From assembly GCA_937919015.1 (NCBI GenBank), contig CALFPN010000182.1:1-27727 (forward strand): a stretch of 27,727 nucleotides of DNA. The letters run 5' to 3'. This document shows positions 15,374 through 24,578 of this stretch, one piece after another; the first letter of the stretch is position 1, and every line of letters starts with the position of its first letter. This DNA is from an uncultured Clostridia bacterium. GTDB taxonomy: Bacteria; Bacillota; Clostridia; Lachnospirales; Anaerotignaceae. The notes under the pieces are model-generated. The model searched no databases, was not told where the DNA came from, and saw nothing but the letters and a program-made list of their open reading frames with translations. The translations under genes and the position numbers were made by a program.

Positions 15374-16036
15374 TTATACTACATATAAAAACATAAATGC
15401 GATATGAAATGCAGAGCCGATCATCACAAATACATGGAAGATCTCATGGAAGCCGAAGCTTTTCAGAATAGACAGATTTGGCTTTTTCAATGCATAGATC
15501 AATGCCCCGACCGTGTAGGCAATACCGCCGCCTAAAAGCATACCAAATCCACCCCAGCCAACAGCCTTCAGCAAGGGAACAAAAGCGGTAATGGAAAGCC
15601 AGCCCATCACGACATAAATCATTGTGGAAAGCCATCTGGGGGCTCCCATCCAGAAGATTTTCATAAACACACCGGCAATGGCAATCCCCCAGATTGCACT
15701 CAGCAGAATTGTCCCCCATTTTCCTGCCAAAGGCACCAGACATACGGGAGTATAGGTTCCTGCGATCAGTACAAAGATCATCATATGATCGATACGACGC
15801 AGCAGCGCAGTTTTTTCTGCAGAAAGCTTTAATGTATGGTAAATGGTACTCGCACCATACAAAAGAAGCAAAGAGAAACCAAACACAATAAAGCTGATTT
15901 GCTGCAGCCTCGTTTCAGCCAGCTCCAATAAACAGATAAAAACAGGAATCACCGCTAAAAACCCGATAAAGTGTGTCAGCGCACTCATCGGATCCTTTAC
16001 CTGAAATCTTCTTTTTCGATCCATCACCATTTCCAT
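15374..16036 (-). CDS. Hemolysin III / PAQR-family membrane protein
   Basis: A 220-aa protein with seven hydrophobic segments. It carries the family marks: STIYHT near the second segment, RIDHMMIFVLIAGTYTP in the middle, and FHEIFHVFVMIGSAFH close to the C-terminus. The conserved Ser, His and Asp residues match the presumed zinc site of the PAQR/CREST superfamily. The name comes from a Bacillus cereus hemolysin; in most bacteria the role is unknown and probably concerns membrane lipids rather than cell lysis. The frame is open to 16057, but GGAGGAG (16044-16050) sets the start at 16036. It has its own promoter, diverging from a DUF1836 gene. Confidence 0.88.
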   Translation of the reverse strand: MEMVMDRKRRFQVKDPMSALTHFIGFLAVIPVFICLLELAETRLQQISFIVFGFSLLLLYGASTIYHTLKLSAEKTALLRRIDHMMIFVLIAGTYTPVCLVPLAGKWGTILLSAIWGIAIAGVFMKIFWMGAPRWLSTMIYVVMGWLSITAFVPLLKAVGWGGFGMLLGGGIAYTVGALIYALKKPNLSILKSFGFHEIFHVFVMIGSAFHIAFMFLYVV

Positions 16037-16058
16037 AACACATCTCCTCCATGTCATA

Positions 16059-16073
16059 TAGTATTAAATACTA
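16059..16073. promoter_or_regulatory. Palindrome TAGTATTAAATACTA in the leader of the hemolysin III gene
   Basis: A perfect inverted repeat with 7-bp arms lies just downstream of the predicted transcription start. One arm with its flank reads AATACTATAT on the minus strand; the same string occurs at 16156-16165 against the -10 box of the divergent DUF1836 promoter. It may be a shared operator. Confidence 0.4.
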
Positions 16074-16090
16074 CTTATTGTGATGTTGAT

Positions 16091-16119
16091 ATAATAACAT
16101 AATATTACCAAGGTTTCAA
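16091..16119 (-). promoter_or_regulatory. Promoter of the hemolysin III-family gene
   Basis: On the minus strand, TTGAAA (16114-16119) and TATTAT (16091-16096) are 17 bp apart. Confidence 0.7.
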
Positions 16120-16139
16120 GAGAAAAACATGGCAAAATA

Positions 16140-16168
16140 TTGATACCTAGTTCAAAATACTATATAAT
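16140..16168 (+). promoter_or_regulatory. Promoter of the DUF1836 gene
   Basis: TTGATA (16140-16145) and a perfect TATAAT (16163-16168) are 17 bp apart, 45 bp before the start codon. Confidence 0.8.
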
Positions 16169-16212
16169 AGATTGAAAGAAATTTATTTGTATAATAATTG
16201 AGGTGAATCCGT

Positions 16213-16794
16213 ATGAACACATTCAATGAGATGGTAGCCAAAATCGCCGCTCAGGTTCGTTCATCTAATATCATTGAGATCGAAGATATCCCTAATATTG
16301 ACCTTTACATGGATCAGGTAACGACATTTATGGATAAATGTCTGGCGCAATATAAGCGTTATGATGAGGATAAGGTTCTGACTAAAACAATGATTAACAA
16401 CTACACAAAGGCAAAGATTTTTCCAGCCCCTGTGAAGAAAAAATACAGCCGCACACATCTGATGCTGCTGATTATGATTTATCATCTGAAATCCGTTCTT
16501 TCTATTAAGGATATCGGTATCTTGTTTCAATCCGCATTATCCGAACCCAATAAGATAAAGCAGGAACGAATGATCGAATCCATCTATGGCGGGTTTGTGT
16601 TCCTGCAAAAGCAGACTATTACCTATCTTGCAGGAGCCGCAGAAGGAAAACCCGATGAATCTTTCTATGGAAAAGAATCCATCATGATGTTTGATGACGA
16701 TGAGACAAAACGTATCATGATGACACTGGCACTGGCCATTCGCGCCAACACAGAAAAACAGCTGGCTGAAAAAGTGCTGGATCTCTACTTATAA
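16213..16794 (+). CDS. DUF1836 domain-containing protein
   Basis: A 193-aa soluble protein with the pattern of the DUF1836 (BS_ykrK) family of Firmicutes: an N-terminal helical part, the segment VLTKTMINNYTKAKIFPAP (about 55-73), KKYSRTHLMLLIMIYHLK (about 76-93) and LSIKDIGILF. The central segment looks like a MerR-like winged-helix region, suggesting DNA binding, but the function of the family is not established to my knowledge. GAGGTGA (16200-16206) precedes the ATG. It is transcribed away from the hemolysin III-family gene from its own promoter and ends at a terminator shared with polC. Confidence 0.8.
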   Translation: MNTFNEMVAKIAAQVRSSNIIEIEDIPNIDLYMDQVTTFMDKCLAQYKRYDEDKVLTKTMINNYTKAKIFPAPVKKKYSRTHLMLLIMIYHLKSVLSIKDIGILFQSALSEPNKIKQERMIESIYGGFVFLQKQTITYLAGAAEGKPDESFYGKESIMMFDDDETKRIMMTLALAIRANTEKQLAEKVLDLYL

Positions 16795-16796
16795 AA

Positions 16797-16830
16797 ATAA
16801 AAAACCACCGAATTTTCGGTGGTTTTTTAT
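16797..16830. terminator. Bidirectional terminator between the DUF1836 gene and polC
   Basis: aaaaaccaccgaa and ttcggtggttttt arms (about 16800-16812 and 16815-16828) pair perfectly around a 2-nt centre, with A/T runs on both sides, serving the two converging genes. Confidence 0.92.
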
Positions 16831-16833
16831 TCT

Positions 16834-19800
16834 TTAGAACAATGTCAGCTGGTTCGTTTCGGGGATTCCCTCCAACACACCATTTTCTTTCAGCATATCG
16901 ATCAGAGAACGTCCCAAAGATGTTCTTTCCTTCAATTCCTCTAAGGTCTTAAATTCTCCGTCTTTTCTGCCTTCCACAATACTTTGAGCCGCATTGACGC
17001 CAAGTCCCTGCAGGGAACTGAAGGGGGGCAATAATCCCTCTGGGGTGATCTGGAAGTTTTTTGCATCAGATTTGTACAGATCAATCGGCGCAAATTGAAA
17101 CCCTCTGGCATAGAATTCTACGATGATTTCCAATACCGTCTGTTTACTTTTATCCTTCGCCGTCGCTTCCTGCCCTTTTGCATGAATTTCCTTGATTGCT
17201 TCTTTTGCCACATCAATGCCCTTGCACATACATGCATAGTCAAAATCATCACAGGCTCTGACCGTAAAATAAGCCGCATAATAAGCCTCAGGATAATTGA
17301 TCTTAAAATAAGCGATACGGAATGCCATCATGACATATGCTGCTGCGTGGGCTTTCGGAAACATGTATTTGATCTTCTGGCAGGATTCAATATACCAGTC
17401 AGGCACGTTGGCCGCTTTCATATCAACGATATCTTCTTCGGTCAAACCCTTCCCTTTTCTAACCTTTTCCATGATCTTAAAGGACTTCTTTTTTTCTACC
17501 CCTTTGTTGATGAGATAGATCATGATACTGTCTCGCGTGGAAATGGTCTCTTTCAGGGTAATGGTGCCGTTTTCAATCAAGGTCTGTGCATTGCCCAGCC
17601 ATACGTCCGTTCCATGGGACAGTCCGGAAATACGAAGCAGATCTGCAAAGGTCTTTGGTTTTGTGTCAATCAGCATGCCGCGTACGAATTTCGTACCAAA
17701 TTCAGGGATGCCCAATGTACCTGTTTTGCAGTTAATTTCCTCTTCCGTTACCCCCAATGCTTTGGGAGATTCAAAGAGAGACATGGTCTCCGGATCACCC
17801 AAGGGAACCGTCTGGGGATTCACCCCTGTCAGGTCATACAGCATACGAATCACCGTAGGGTCATCGTGCCCCAGCAGGTCAAGCTTCAGCAGACGGCCAG
17901 AAATAGAATGATAGTCAAAATGGGTCGTTGTTACCGTCGAATTCACGTCGTTGGCAGGTCGCTGGATGGGGCAGAATTCGTGGATATCATGATCGCTGGG
18001 AACGACCATCAGACCACCGGGATGCTGCCCTGTGGTACGTTTGACCCCAGTGCAGCCATCGGTCAGTCGCTGAATTTCCGCATTATGAGGTGTGATTTCT
18101 CTTGCGTCAAAATATTTCTTCACAAAGCCGTAAGCTGTCTTATCTGCCAGTGTACCAATGGTGCCGGCCTTGAATACTTTTCCTTTCCCGAACAGTTCTT
18201 CCGTATAGGCATGGGCTCTCTGCTGATAATCACCGGAGAAATTCAGGTCAATATCCGGTTCTTTATCCCCTTCAAATCCAAGGAACGTTTGGAAAGGAAT
18301 ATCATGGCCATCTTTATTTAATTTATGACCGCAGACAGGACAGTCTTTATCCGGCATATCACAGCCGCTGGCTTCTTCCATGGCGTAGGATTTTACCACT
18401 TCAGAATCAAAGTCAGAATATTTACAGTTCGGACAAATGTAATGAGGAGGCAGAGAGTTTACCTCTGTAATACCAGCCATATTCGCTGCAAAGGAAGACC
18501 CTACGGAACCACGGGAACCAACCAGATAGCCATCCTCCACCGATTTCCACACCAGTTTCTGGGCAATGATATACAGCACCGCATAGCCATTGCTGATGAT
18601 AGAGTTCAGTTCGGTTTCCAATCGTTCTCTAACGATTTCCGGCAAGGGATCACCATAGATGGAAATTGCCTTATCCATACAGATCTGTCTCAGCTCATCA
18701 TCTGCCCCTTCGATTTTAGGTGGGAATGTTTCATCGGGGATCGGCTTGATTTTTTCCACCATATCCGCGATCAGATTCGTATTGGTGATTACAACTTCCT
18801 TTGCCTTTTCTTCCCCCAGATAATCAAATTCTTTCAGCATTTCCTTTGTGGTACGGAAATACAGCGGTGCCTGATTATCGGCGTCAGAAAAGCCTTCCGC
18901 TGCCATAATGATACGGCGGAATGCCGCATCCTGCGGATCAATAAAATGTACATCACAGGTGCCCACAACGGGCTTATTATGCTCATCCGCCAATGCAACG
19001 ATCCGTTTATTGATGTTGATGATATCCTGCACAGAATGTACATTTTCCACTCTGGGAGAATCGATCATGAACTTATTATTCCCTAAAGGCTGGATTTCCA
19101 GATAATCATAGAAATTCACCAGTTCTTCGATGACCTGTTTCGGCTTATCCTCCAGAATGGCGCGATACAGTTCGCCTGCTTCGCAGGCACTGCCCAGAAT
19201 CAATCCCTCTCTATGCTGAATCAATTTACTCTTCGGAATTCTCGGTCTGCGGTGGAAATAATCCAGATGAGACAGGGAAACCAGCTCATACAAATTTCGC
19301 AGCCCTGTATAGTTCTTCGCAAGAATGATCGCATGGTGCGCCTTCAGTTTCTTATAGTTGACCGTCTGACTGGAAAATACATTGATATCATCTACATGAT
19401 AGATTTTCTTTTCCACCAGCATATCGATAAATTTCCGGAATACTTCCGCCGTCGCTTCCGCATCGTTTACTGCTCTGTGGTGTCCTTCCAAAGAAACCCC
19501 CAGATGGTCACAGACCAGATTCAATTTATGTTTATTCAATTCAGGAAGCAAGGAACGGGAAAGTTCCAGTGTATCCAGAACTGTATTTTTCACTTCAATC
19601 CCGCATTTTCTTTCTGCATTGACACGAATAAAGCCCATATCAAAGTTGGCATTATGGGCAACCATGACCGCCTCTCCGCAGAAATCCAAAAATTCCGGCA
19701 GAATATCCTGAATTACAGGGGCATCCGCCACCATGTCATCGGTAATACCCGTCAATTTTGTGATCTCATTGGAAATGGGCTTTTCCGGATTTACAAAGGT

Positions 19801-21165
19801 GCTGAAGCGGTCAACAATTTTGCCGTCCTGTAGTTTTACCGCACCGATTTCCGTAATGCTTTCCGTTTCTCTGGAAAGCCCTGTAGTTTCGATATCGAAC
19901 ACCACAAAAGTATCATCAAGAGATTGTCCTCTAGGCATCGTTACAACACTGCCCAAATCATCGATGAGATAGGCTTCTACACCGTAAATGACCTTCAGAT
20001 CCGCTTTCCCCACAGCATTCATGGCATCAGGGAAGGCCTGTACCACGCCATGGTCGGTGATGGCGATAGCTTTATGCCCCCAATCAATGGCCCGTTGAAT
20101 ATATTTCTTCACATGCGTTACACCATCCATACTGCTCATCTGGGTATGCAGATGCAGTTCCACACGTTTTTCCTCAGAATCATCCATTCTGGGCGCAGGT
20201 GCAGCAGCAGTCATGATGTTTTTCGCCATGATGTTGATCTCTTTGCTGTATTTATCGAATTGCACATCCCCCTGTACCCGCAGGTATTTACCTTTTTTGA
20301 TTTTATCGCTCAGCTCCTGATCGAAAACACTGCGCTTTACAAAGAATTTAACAGTAGTGGAATCGCTCAGGTCAGTGATATCAAAGGAAACAATATATTT
20401 TTCCCCTTTGATTTCCTTTGCTTCCACATTATAAATGCTGCCTTCCACAATAACCGTTTCCCCAATGATTTTTGTATCGATGATTTTACTGTGATTGCCA
20501 TTGATCTCTTTCCCAAATAGGATACCTTTGGAAATGGAGGAAGAAACAGCTGCAATCTCTGCATTGACCTTTTCCTGTACCGCTTCCGTCTGAATGGAAA
20601 CAATTTTCTGGCTCAGTTCCAACAGTTTCTGTTCCTGCTGCTGTTCCAGCAATGCTCTCTCTTCTGCAGAAGTCTGTACGTTTTTAAACTGTACCATCAG
20701 ACGCCGTCCCGTTTCCGTTTCAATCATTTTCATAATAGCATCATCCAAATGCTTCTGAGACAGATAATATGCCATGTTATTTTTTACGAAAATCTGCATT
20801 TTACCGTCAACGATCTTCCAGTCAGCATCGGAAATTACACCGGCACAGACCTTGCTCTGCTGGCTGACAAAAGTCCGGATGCTTTCCCAATAGCCTTCGG
20901 CCAGATGTTCCGGTGTATTTTCTTCCAATTCATATGTAATCTCAATATCCACTTCTCGAATACCGGGCAGATTATGCAGAAGTTCCTCTCTCAGGTTTTC
21001 CCATTTCTGCAGAGGGATGAGCATTTTCGCTGCAATTTCCATGCTGACTGTTCGTTCTTTTTTATGAATGGTCAGTTTTCGTACTTCTGTACCTTGAAAT
21101 GCTTCCTGTACTGCCAAAGACAGAGAAATTTTCTGAAATACATTTTCAAAATTCTGTGCAGTCAT
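16834..21165 (-). CDS. polC: DNA polymerase III alpha subunit, Gram-positive PolC type
   Basis: A 1443-aa replicative polymerase with built-in proofreading, of the length usual for PolC. In order: N-terminal domains (1-220), OB fold (about 225-320), PHP domain with ELHLHTQMSSMDG (336-348) and ITDHG (369-373), split around the DnaQ-type 3'-5' exonuclease (DIETTGL 424-430; AHNANFD 503-509; HRAVNDAEAT 563-572), zinc-binding cysteines C911, C914, C942, C945, then the palm with PDIDLNFSGD (970-979, catalytic aspartates), and the thumb and fingers. The C-terminal QLTLF resembles a sliding-clamp-binding motif. AAAGGAGG precedes the ATG. It is last in the pyrH-polC gene string, 33 nt after ispG, and ends at a bidirectional terminator. 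Confidence 0.98.
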   Translation of the reverse strand: MTAQNFENVFQKISLSLAVQEAFQGTEVRKLTIHKKERTVSMEIAAKMLIPLQKWENLREELLHNLPGIREVDIEITYELEENTPEHLAEGYWESIRTFVSQQSKVCAGVISDADWKIVDGKMQIFVKNNMAYYLSQKHLDDAIMKMIETETGRRLMVQFKNVQTSAEERALLEQQQEQKLLELSQKIVSIQTEAVQEKVNAEIAAVSSSISKGILFGKEINGNHSKIIDTKIIGETVIVEGSIYNVEAKEIKGEKYIVSFDITDLSDSTTVKFFVKRSVFDQELSDKIKKGKYLRVQGDVQFDKYSKEINIMAKNIMTAAAPAPRMDDSEEKRVELHLHTQMSSMDGVTHVKKYIQRAIDWGHKAIAITDHGVVQAFPDAMNAVGKADLKVIYGVEAYLIDDLGSVVTMPRGQSLDDTFVVFDIETTGLSRETESITEIGAVKLQDGKIVDRFSTFVNPEKPISNEITKLTGITDDMVADAPVIQDILPEFLDFCGEAVMVAHNANFDMGFIRVNAERKCGIEVKNTVLDTLELSRSLLPELNKHKLNLVCDHLGVSLEGHHRAVNDAEATAEVFRKFIDMLVEKKIYHVDDINVFSSQTVNYKKLKAHHAIILAKNYTGLRNLYELVSLSHLDYFHRRPRIPKSKLIQHREGLILGSACEAGELYRAILEDKPKQVIEELVNFYDYLEIQPLGNNKFMIDSPRVENVHSVQDIININKRIVALADEHNKPVVGTCDVHFIDPQDAAFRRIIMAAEGFSDADNQAPLYFRTTKEMLKEFDYLGEEKAKEVVITNTNLIADMVEKIKPIPDETFPPKIEGADDELRQICMDKAISIYGDPLPEIVRERLETELNSIISNGYAVLYIIAQKLVWKSVEDGYLVGSRGSVGSSFAANMAGITEVNSLPPHYICPNCKYSDFDSEVVKSYAMEEASGCDMPDKDCPVCGHKLNKDGHDIPFQTFLGFEGDKEPDIDLNFSGDYQQRAHAYTEELFGKGKVFKAGTIGTLADKTAYGFVKKYFDAREITPHNAEIQRLTDGCTGVKRTTGQHPGGLMVVPSDHDIHEFCPIQRPANDVNSTVTTTHFDYHSISGRLLKLDLLGHDDPTVIRMLYDLTGVNPQTVPLGDPETMSLFESPKALGVTEEEINCKTGTLGIPEFGTKFVRGMLIDTKPKTFADLLRISGLSHGTDVWLGNAQTLIENGTITLKETISTRDSIMIYLINKGVEKKKSFKIMEKVRKGKGLTEEDIVDMKAANVPDWYIESCQKIKYMFPKAHAAAYVMMAFRIAYFKINYPEAYYAAYFTVRACDDFDYACMCKGIDVAKEAIKEIHAKGQEATAKDKSKQTVLEIIVEFYARGFQFAPIDLYKSDAKNFQITPEGLLPPFSSLQGLGVNAAQSIVEGRKDGEFKTLEELKERTSLGRSLIDMLKENGVLEGIPETNQLTLF

Positions 21166-21198
21166 GCTTTCCCTCCTTTCTTTCGTAATTTTTCATTC

Positions 21199-22248
21199 TT
21201 ATGCTTTCTCAATTTCTTCCATCAAAGCAGAAACCAGTTCATCCTCGTTTACCTTTCGGATGACTTCGCCCTTCTTGAACACCAGACCAACACCCTTGCC
21301 GCCGGCAATGCCAAGATCAGCTTCCTTGGCTTCCCCAGGGCCATTTACCACACAACCCATGACTGCCACTTTGATATTTTTATTAATATGTCTGCATTTT
21401 TCTTCCACTTCGTTTGCAATGGAAATCAGATCGATCTCTGTTCTGCCGCAGGTAGGGCAGGATACAAATTCAATGCCAAATTTTCTCAAACCAAGGCTTT
21501 TCAGAATTTCTCTTGCTGCTCTGATTTCCTCCACCGGGTCACCGGTCAGGGAAACACGGATGGTATCGCCAATGCCCATAGCCAGAATCGTGCCGATCCC
21601 CACTGCGGATTTGATAGTACCTGCATAAGGCGTCCCTGCTTCCGTGATCCCTACATGAATGGGATAAGGGATGGCCTCAGAAAGCAGACGATATGCTTCG
21701 ATAGAGAAAGGGACATCGGATGCCTTAATGGAAACAACGATATCATAAAATTCAAATTTTTCCAGAATGTGCACATGTTTCAATGCGCTTTCCACCAAGC
21801 CCTGCGGTGTCACACCGTTATACTTTTCCACCAATTCCTTTTCCAAAGAACCGCTATTTACGCCAATGCGGATAGGGATATGCTTTTCCTTTGCCATATC
21901 CACAACCTGTTTGATCTTATCTTCAGAACCAATGTTGCCGGGATTGATACGAACTTTATCAATGCCCAGTTCCATGACACGCAGAGCCAGTCTGTAATCA
22001 AAGTGGATATCTGCAACCAAGGGGATATGGATCCGTTTTTTGATTTTCCCAACAGCCTCTGCCGCAGTCATGTCGGGAATAGCAATGCGCACCAGTTCAC
22101 AGCCCGCTTCTTCCAACGCAAGAATCTGTTTTACCGTTGCATCCACATCTCTGGTATCTGTATTGCACATGGACTGAATGATGACAGGGTTTGTCCCACC
22201 AATCGTCAGACCACCGATTTTCACTTCTCTTGTCAGTTTTCTTTCCAT
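21199..22248 (-). CDS. ispG: 4-hydroxy-3-methylbut-2-enyl diphosphate synthase
   Basis: A 349-aa iron-sulfur enzyme of the MEP isoprenoid pathway that converts MEcPP to HMBPP using flavodoxin or ferredoxin electrons. The N-terminal TIM-barrel part has GGTNPVIIQSMCNTDT (17-32) and RINPGNIG (100-107). The C-terminal part carries the 4Fe-4S ligands C264 and C267 (SCPTCGRTEIDL) and C299 (MGCVVNGPGEA), with E306 as the likely fourth ligand. Length is typical of bacterial IspG. It follows rseP after 61 nt that contain a hairpin with a T run, so read-through or an extra promoter would be needed for full expression with polC. Confidence 0.97.
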   Translation of the reverse strand: MERKLTREVKIGGLTIGGTNPVIIQSMCNTDTRDVDATVKQILALEEAGCELVRIAIPDMTAAEAVGKIKKRIHIPLVADIHFDYRLALRVMELGIDKVRINPGNIGSEDKIKQVVDMAKEKHIPIRIGVNSGSLEKELVEKYNGVTPQGLVESALKHVHILEKFEFYDIVVSIKASDVPFSIEAYRLLSEAIPYPIHVGITEAGTPYAGTIKSAVGIGTILAMGIGDTIRVSLTGDPVEEIRAAREILKSLGLRKFGIEFVSCPTCGRTEIDLISIANEVEEKCRHINKNIKVAVMGCVVNGPGEAKEADLGIAGGKGVGLVFKKGEVIRKVNEDELVSALMEEIEKA

Positions 22249-22272
22249 TTTTTCACCCTTTTCAAAAATCCA

Positions 22273-22301
22273 GAAAAACGCCTTCGCAATGTAAGGCGTT
22301 T
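22273..22301 (-). terminator. Terminator-like hairpin between rseP and ispG
   Basis: aaacgcctt (22276-22284) and aaggcgttt (22293-22301) form a 9-bp stem with an 8-nt loop; on the minus strand TTTTTC follows. It lies inside an otherwise continuous gene string and may lower expression of ispG and polC. Confidence 0.75.
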
Positions 22302-22309
22302 CTTGTTTG

Positions 22310-23401
22310 TTATATGATGTATTTCATAATATCGCTGAACAGGACATAAACCATCAGACCCATGATGAACATGAAGCCCAAAAACTGCAGCTTTCCTTCT
22401 GTTTCCGCTTCCATGGGCTTTCTGCGGACTGCTTCGATCAGAAGGAATAATATTTTGCCGCCATCCAGCGCAGGAATCGGGAACAGATTCAAAACCCCGA
22501 GATTTGCACTGAGCACCGCGCCAATATATACCACATTCTGAATGGCTGCCATGAGGCTGTATTCCAGTCCTGCCTCATAACTGGTTTCGACTGTTTTGAA
22601 AATCGCAATAGGGCCGCCATATTCATCTTTTTCTGCAGTAAAGGTAAAGACACGCAAGAGACCTTCCGCCGTCATTTTCACATAGTTAATCATGGAAAAC
22701 AGACTGTAATAGGCTGTTTCTCCAATAGACATTTCTTCATATCCTTCTACAGGATCTGCAAAAAGCCCTGTTGCCACATTAGGATTGAAGCCGATCAGAT
22801 ATCTGCCGCTGGCTTCATCCAGCTTTGGCTTTAATTCATATTTGTAAATCTGCCCATCCGTCCCCAGCACTTCCAGACGAATGGATTCCCCCTGATTGCC
22901 CTGCAGCAAATAAGAGAGTTCGTCGTAAATATGAATGGTCTTGCCGTTGATCTTTCGGATAACATCCCCTGGCTGCAATCCACATTCTTCCGCTGCAGAT
23001 GCCGGAATAATCGCACGGATTTCCGGTGTAGCCGTGTAGCTGGTACAGGTCAGCCCAAAAATCATAATAAATGCCAACAGGAAATTCATAAACGGGCCGG
23101 CAAACATGACCGCAAAACGTATGCCAACGGATTTTGTCAGGAAAGAGCGAGGGCCGGGAATAGAACCATCCTCACTTTCTCCTTCCATACGGCAGAAACC
23201 GCCAAGAGGAAGCGCACGCAGGCTATATTCCGTATCACCTTTCATGCAGGAAAAAATCTTCGGGCCCATGCCAACGGCAAATTCCTGCACCCAGATACCG
23301 CTTTTTTTTGCAACGATAAAATGTCCAAATTCATGGGCGACCACAAGGACACCCAATAAAATAATCGTAATCAGTAACGAGGAAATTTTCCTCACCTCCA
23401 A
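22310..23401 (-). CDS. rseP: Site-2 intramembrane zinc protease RseP/RasP
   Basis: A 363-aa membrane protease that cuts anti-sigma factors and signal peptides within the bilayer. HEFGH (23-27) gives the zinc ligands, a PDZ domain lies around residues 125-195 (PGDVIRKINGK), and LFPIPALDGGKI supplies the third ligand Asp in the C-terminal membrane part. The start is uncertain: the frame begins with TTG at 23401 (used here), but no ribosome binding site precedes it. GGAGGTGAGG (23399-23390) lies inside the frame and is ideally spaced (8 nt) from an ATT at 23386. Starting there gives an N-terminus matching the family (about SSLLITIILLGVLVVAHEFGH). It begins 3 nt after the dxr stop, so coupling is likely. 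Confidence 0.93.
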   Translation of the reverse strand: MEVRKISSLLITIILLGVLVVAHEFGHFIVAKKSGIWVQEFAVGMGPKIFSCMKGDTEYSLRALPLGGFCRMEGESEDGSIPGPRSFLTKSVGIRFAVMFAGPFMNFLLAFIMIFGLTCTSYTATPEIRAIIPASAAEECGLQPGDVIRKINGKTIHIYDELSYLLQGNQGESIRLEVLGTDGQIYKYELKPKLDEASGRYLIGFNPNVATGLFADPVEGYEEMSIGETAYYSLFSMINYVKMTAEGLLRVFTFTAEKDEYGGPIAIFKTVETSYEAGLEYSLMAAIQNVVYIGAVLSANLGVLNLFPIPALDGGKILFLLIEAVRRKPMEAETEGKLQFLGFMFIMGLMVYVLFSDIMKYII

Positions 23402-23404
23402 TAC

Positions 23405-24553
23405 TTATTTCAAGGATACTTTTGCCACATAATTCTTCGCCCATGCATCGGCTTCCAGCAAATCTTCCAAAGTATATTCCTGTTTTACAGTATATGCATC
23501 CATCGTCTGTTCAATCAGTTCCGGAATCTGAAGAAAACCGATATCCCCCTTCAGGAAGCGGGCAACTGCCACTTCGTTGGCACCATTCAGGACCGCAGGC
23601 AGCGTGCCGCCTGTTTTCAAAGCGCGGTAAGCCAGAGAAAGACACTTGAATGTTTCCATATCCGGTTTGTCAAATGTCAGATGGCTGCGCTGCGTAAAAT
23701 CAATTCTGGGGAATGGACTTTTTACACGCTTTGGATAAGTCAGTGCATACTGGATCGGCACACGCATATCAGGTTCCCCCATCTGTGCCATAATGGCACC
23801 ATCCTCGTATTCTACTGCAGAATGAACAATGCTCTGGGGATGAATCAGCACTTCGATCTGATCTACATCTACATCAAAGAGCCATTTTGCTTCCATCACT
23901 TCCAGACCTTTATTCATCAATGTTGCAGAATCGATGGTGATTTTATTTCCCATGCTCCAGTTGGGATGCTTCAGCGCATCCGCCGCTGTTACATCCAGCA
24001 GCTCTTCCCTTTTTTTGCCGCGGAAAGGGCCGCCGGAAGCCGTCAGCAGGATTCGTTCGATTTTATTTCCTTCGTTGCCCTGCAAAGACTGGAATATCGC
24101 GGAATGTTCACTATCCACAGGATAAATTTTGATGTTATGCTTCTTCGCCAGATCCATAACCAACTGACCGGCAGAAACCAATGTTTCCTTGTTTGCCAGG
24201 GCAATATTTTTTCCTGCGCGAATCGCTTCGAAAGTGGGCTTCAAGCCAACATTCCCGACAACAGAGGTAACGACCGTATCTACACCATCATATGTTGCCG
24301 CTTCCACCAATCCATCCATGCCACTGACAACACAAATATCCATGTCTGCCAGTTTTTCTTTCAGCACTTCTGCATTTTTTTCATCCATCACAGCCACCAA
24401 TTCAGGCTGAAACTTTCTCGCCTGTTCTTCCAGCAAAGTAATATTGCTGTTCCCTGTGATCGCCATGACCTTGATATTTTCTAAATTTTCAACTACTTCC
24501 AGAGTCTGGGTGCCAATAGAACCCGTAGACCCTAAAATAGATATTTTTCTCAT
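23405..24553 (-). CDS. dxr: 1-deoxy-D-xylulose 5-phosphate reductoisomerase
   Basis: A 382-aa enzyme of the MEP pathway making 2-C-methylerythritol 4-phosphate with NADPH. GSTGSIG (8-14) is the nucleotide-binding loop. Metal ligands are D147 and E149 in PVDSEH and a glutamate in MNKGLEVMEA (E218 or E221). ASGGPFRG (172-179), HPNWSMG (196-202) and HPQSIVHS line the substrate site. Length is normal. AAGGTG precedes the ATG. It sits 25 nt after cdsA and 3 nt before rseP; ispG further on gives a second step of the same pathway in the operon. Confidence 0.98.
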   Translation of the reverse strand: MRKISILGSTGSIGTQTLEVVENLENIKVMAITGNSNITLLEEQARKFQPELVAVMDEKNAEVLKEKLADMDICVVSGMDGLVEAATYDGVDTVVTSVVGNVGLKPTFEAIRAGKNIALANKETLVSAGQLVMDLAKKHNIKIYPVDSEHSAIFQSLQGNEGNKIERILLTASGGPFRGKKREELLDVTAADALKHPNWSMGNKITIDSATLMNKGLEVMEAKWLFDVDVDQIEVLIHPQSIVHSAVEYEDGAIMAQMGEPDMRVPIQYALTYPKRVKSPFPRIDFTQRSHLTFDKPDMETFKCLSLAYRALKTGGTLPAVLNGANEVAVARFLKGDIGFLQIPELIEQTMDAYTVKQEYTLEDLLEADAWAKNYVAKVSLK

Positions 24554-24578
24554 TCTTTACACCTTCATTCCCTATCCA

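Noticed and set aside
20749..22317. A 522-codon plus-strand frame across polC and ispG.
   Set aside because: Antisense shadow rich in Cys, Phe and His, spanning the boundary of two well-supported genes.
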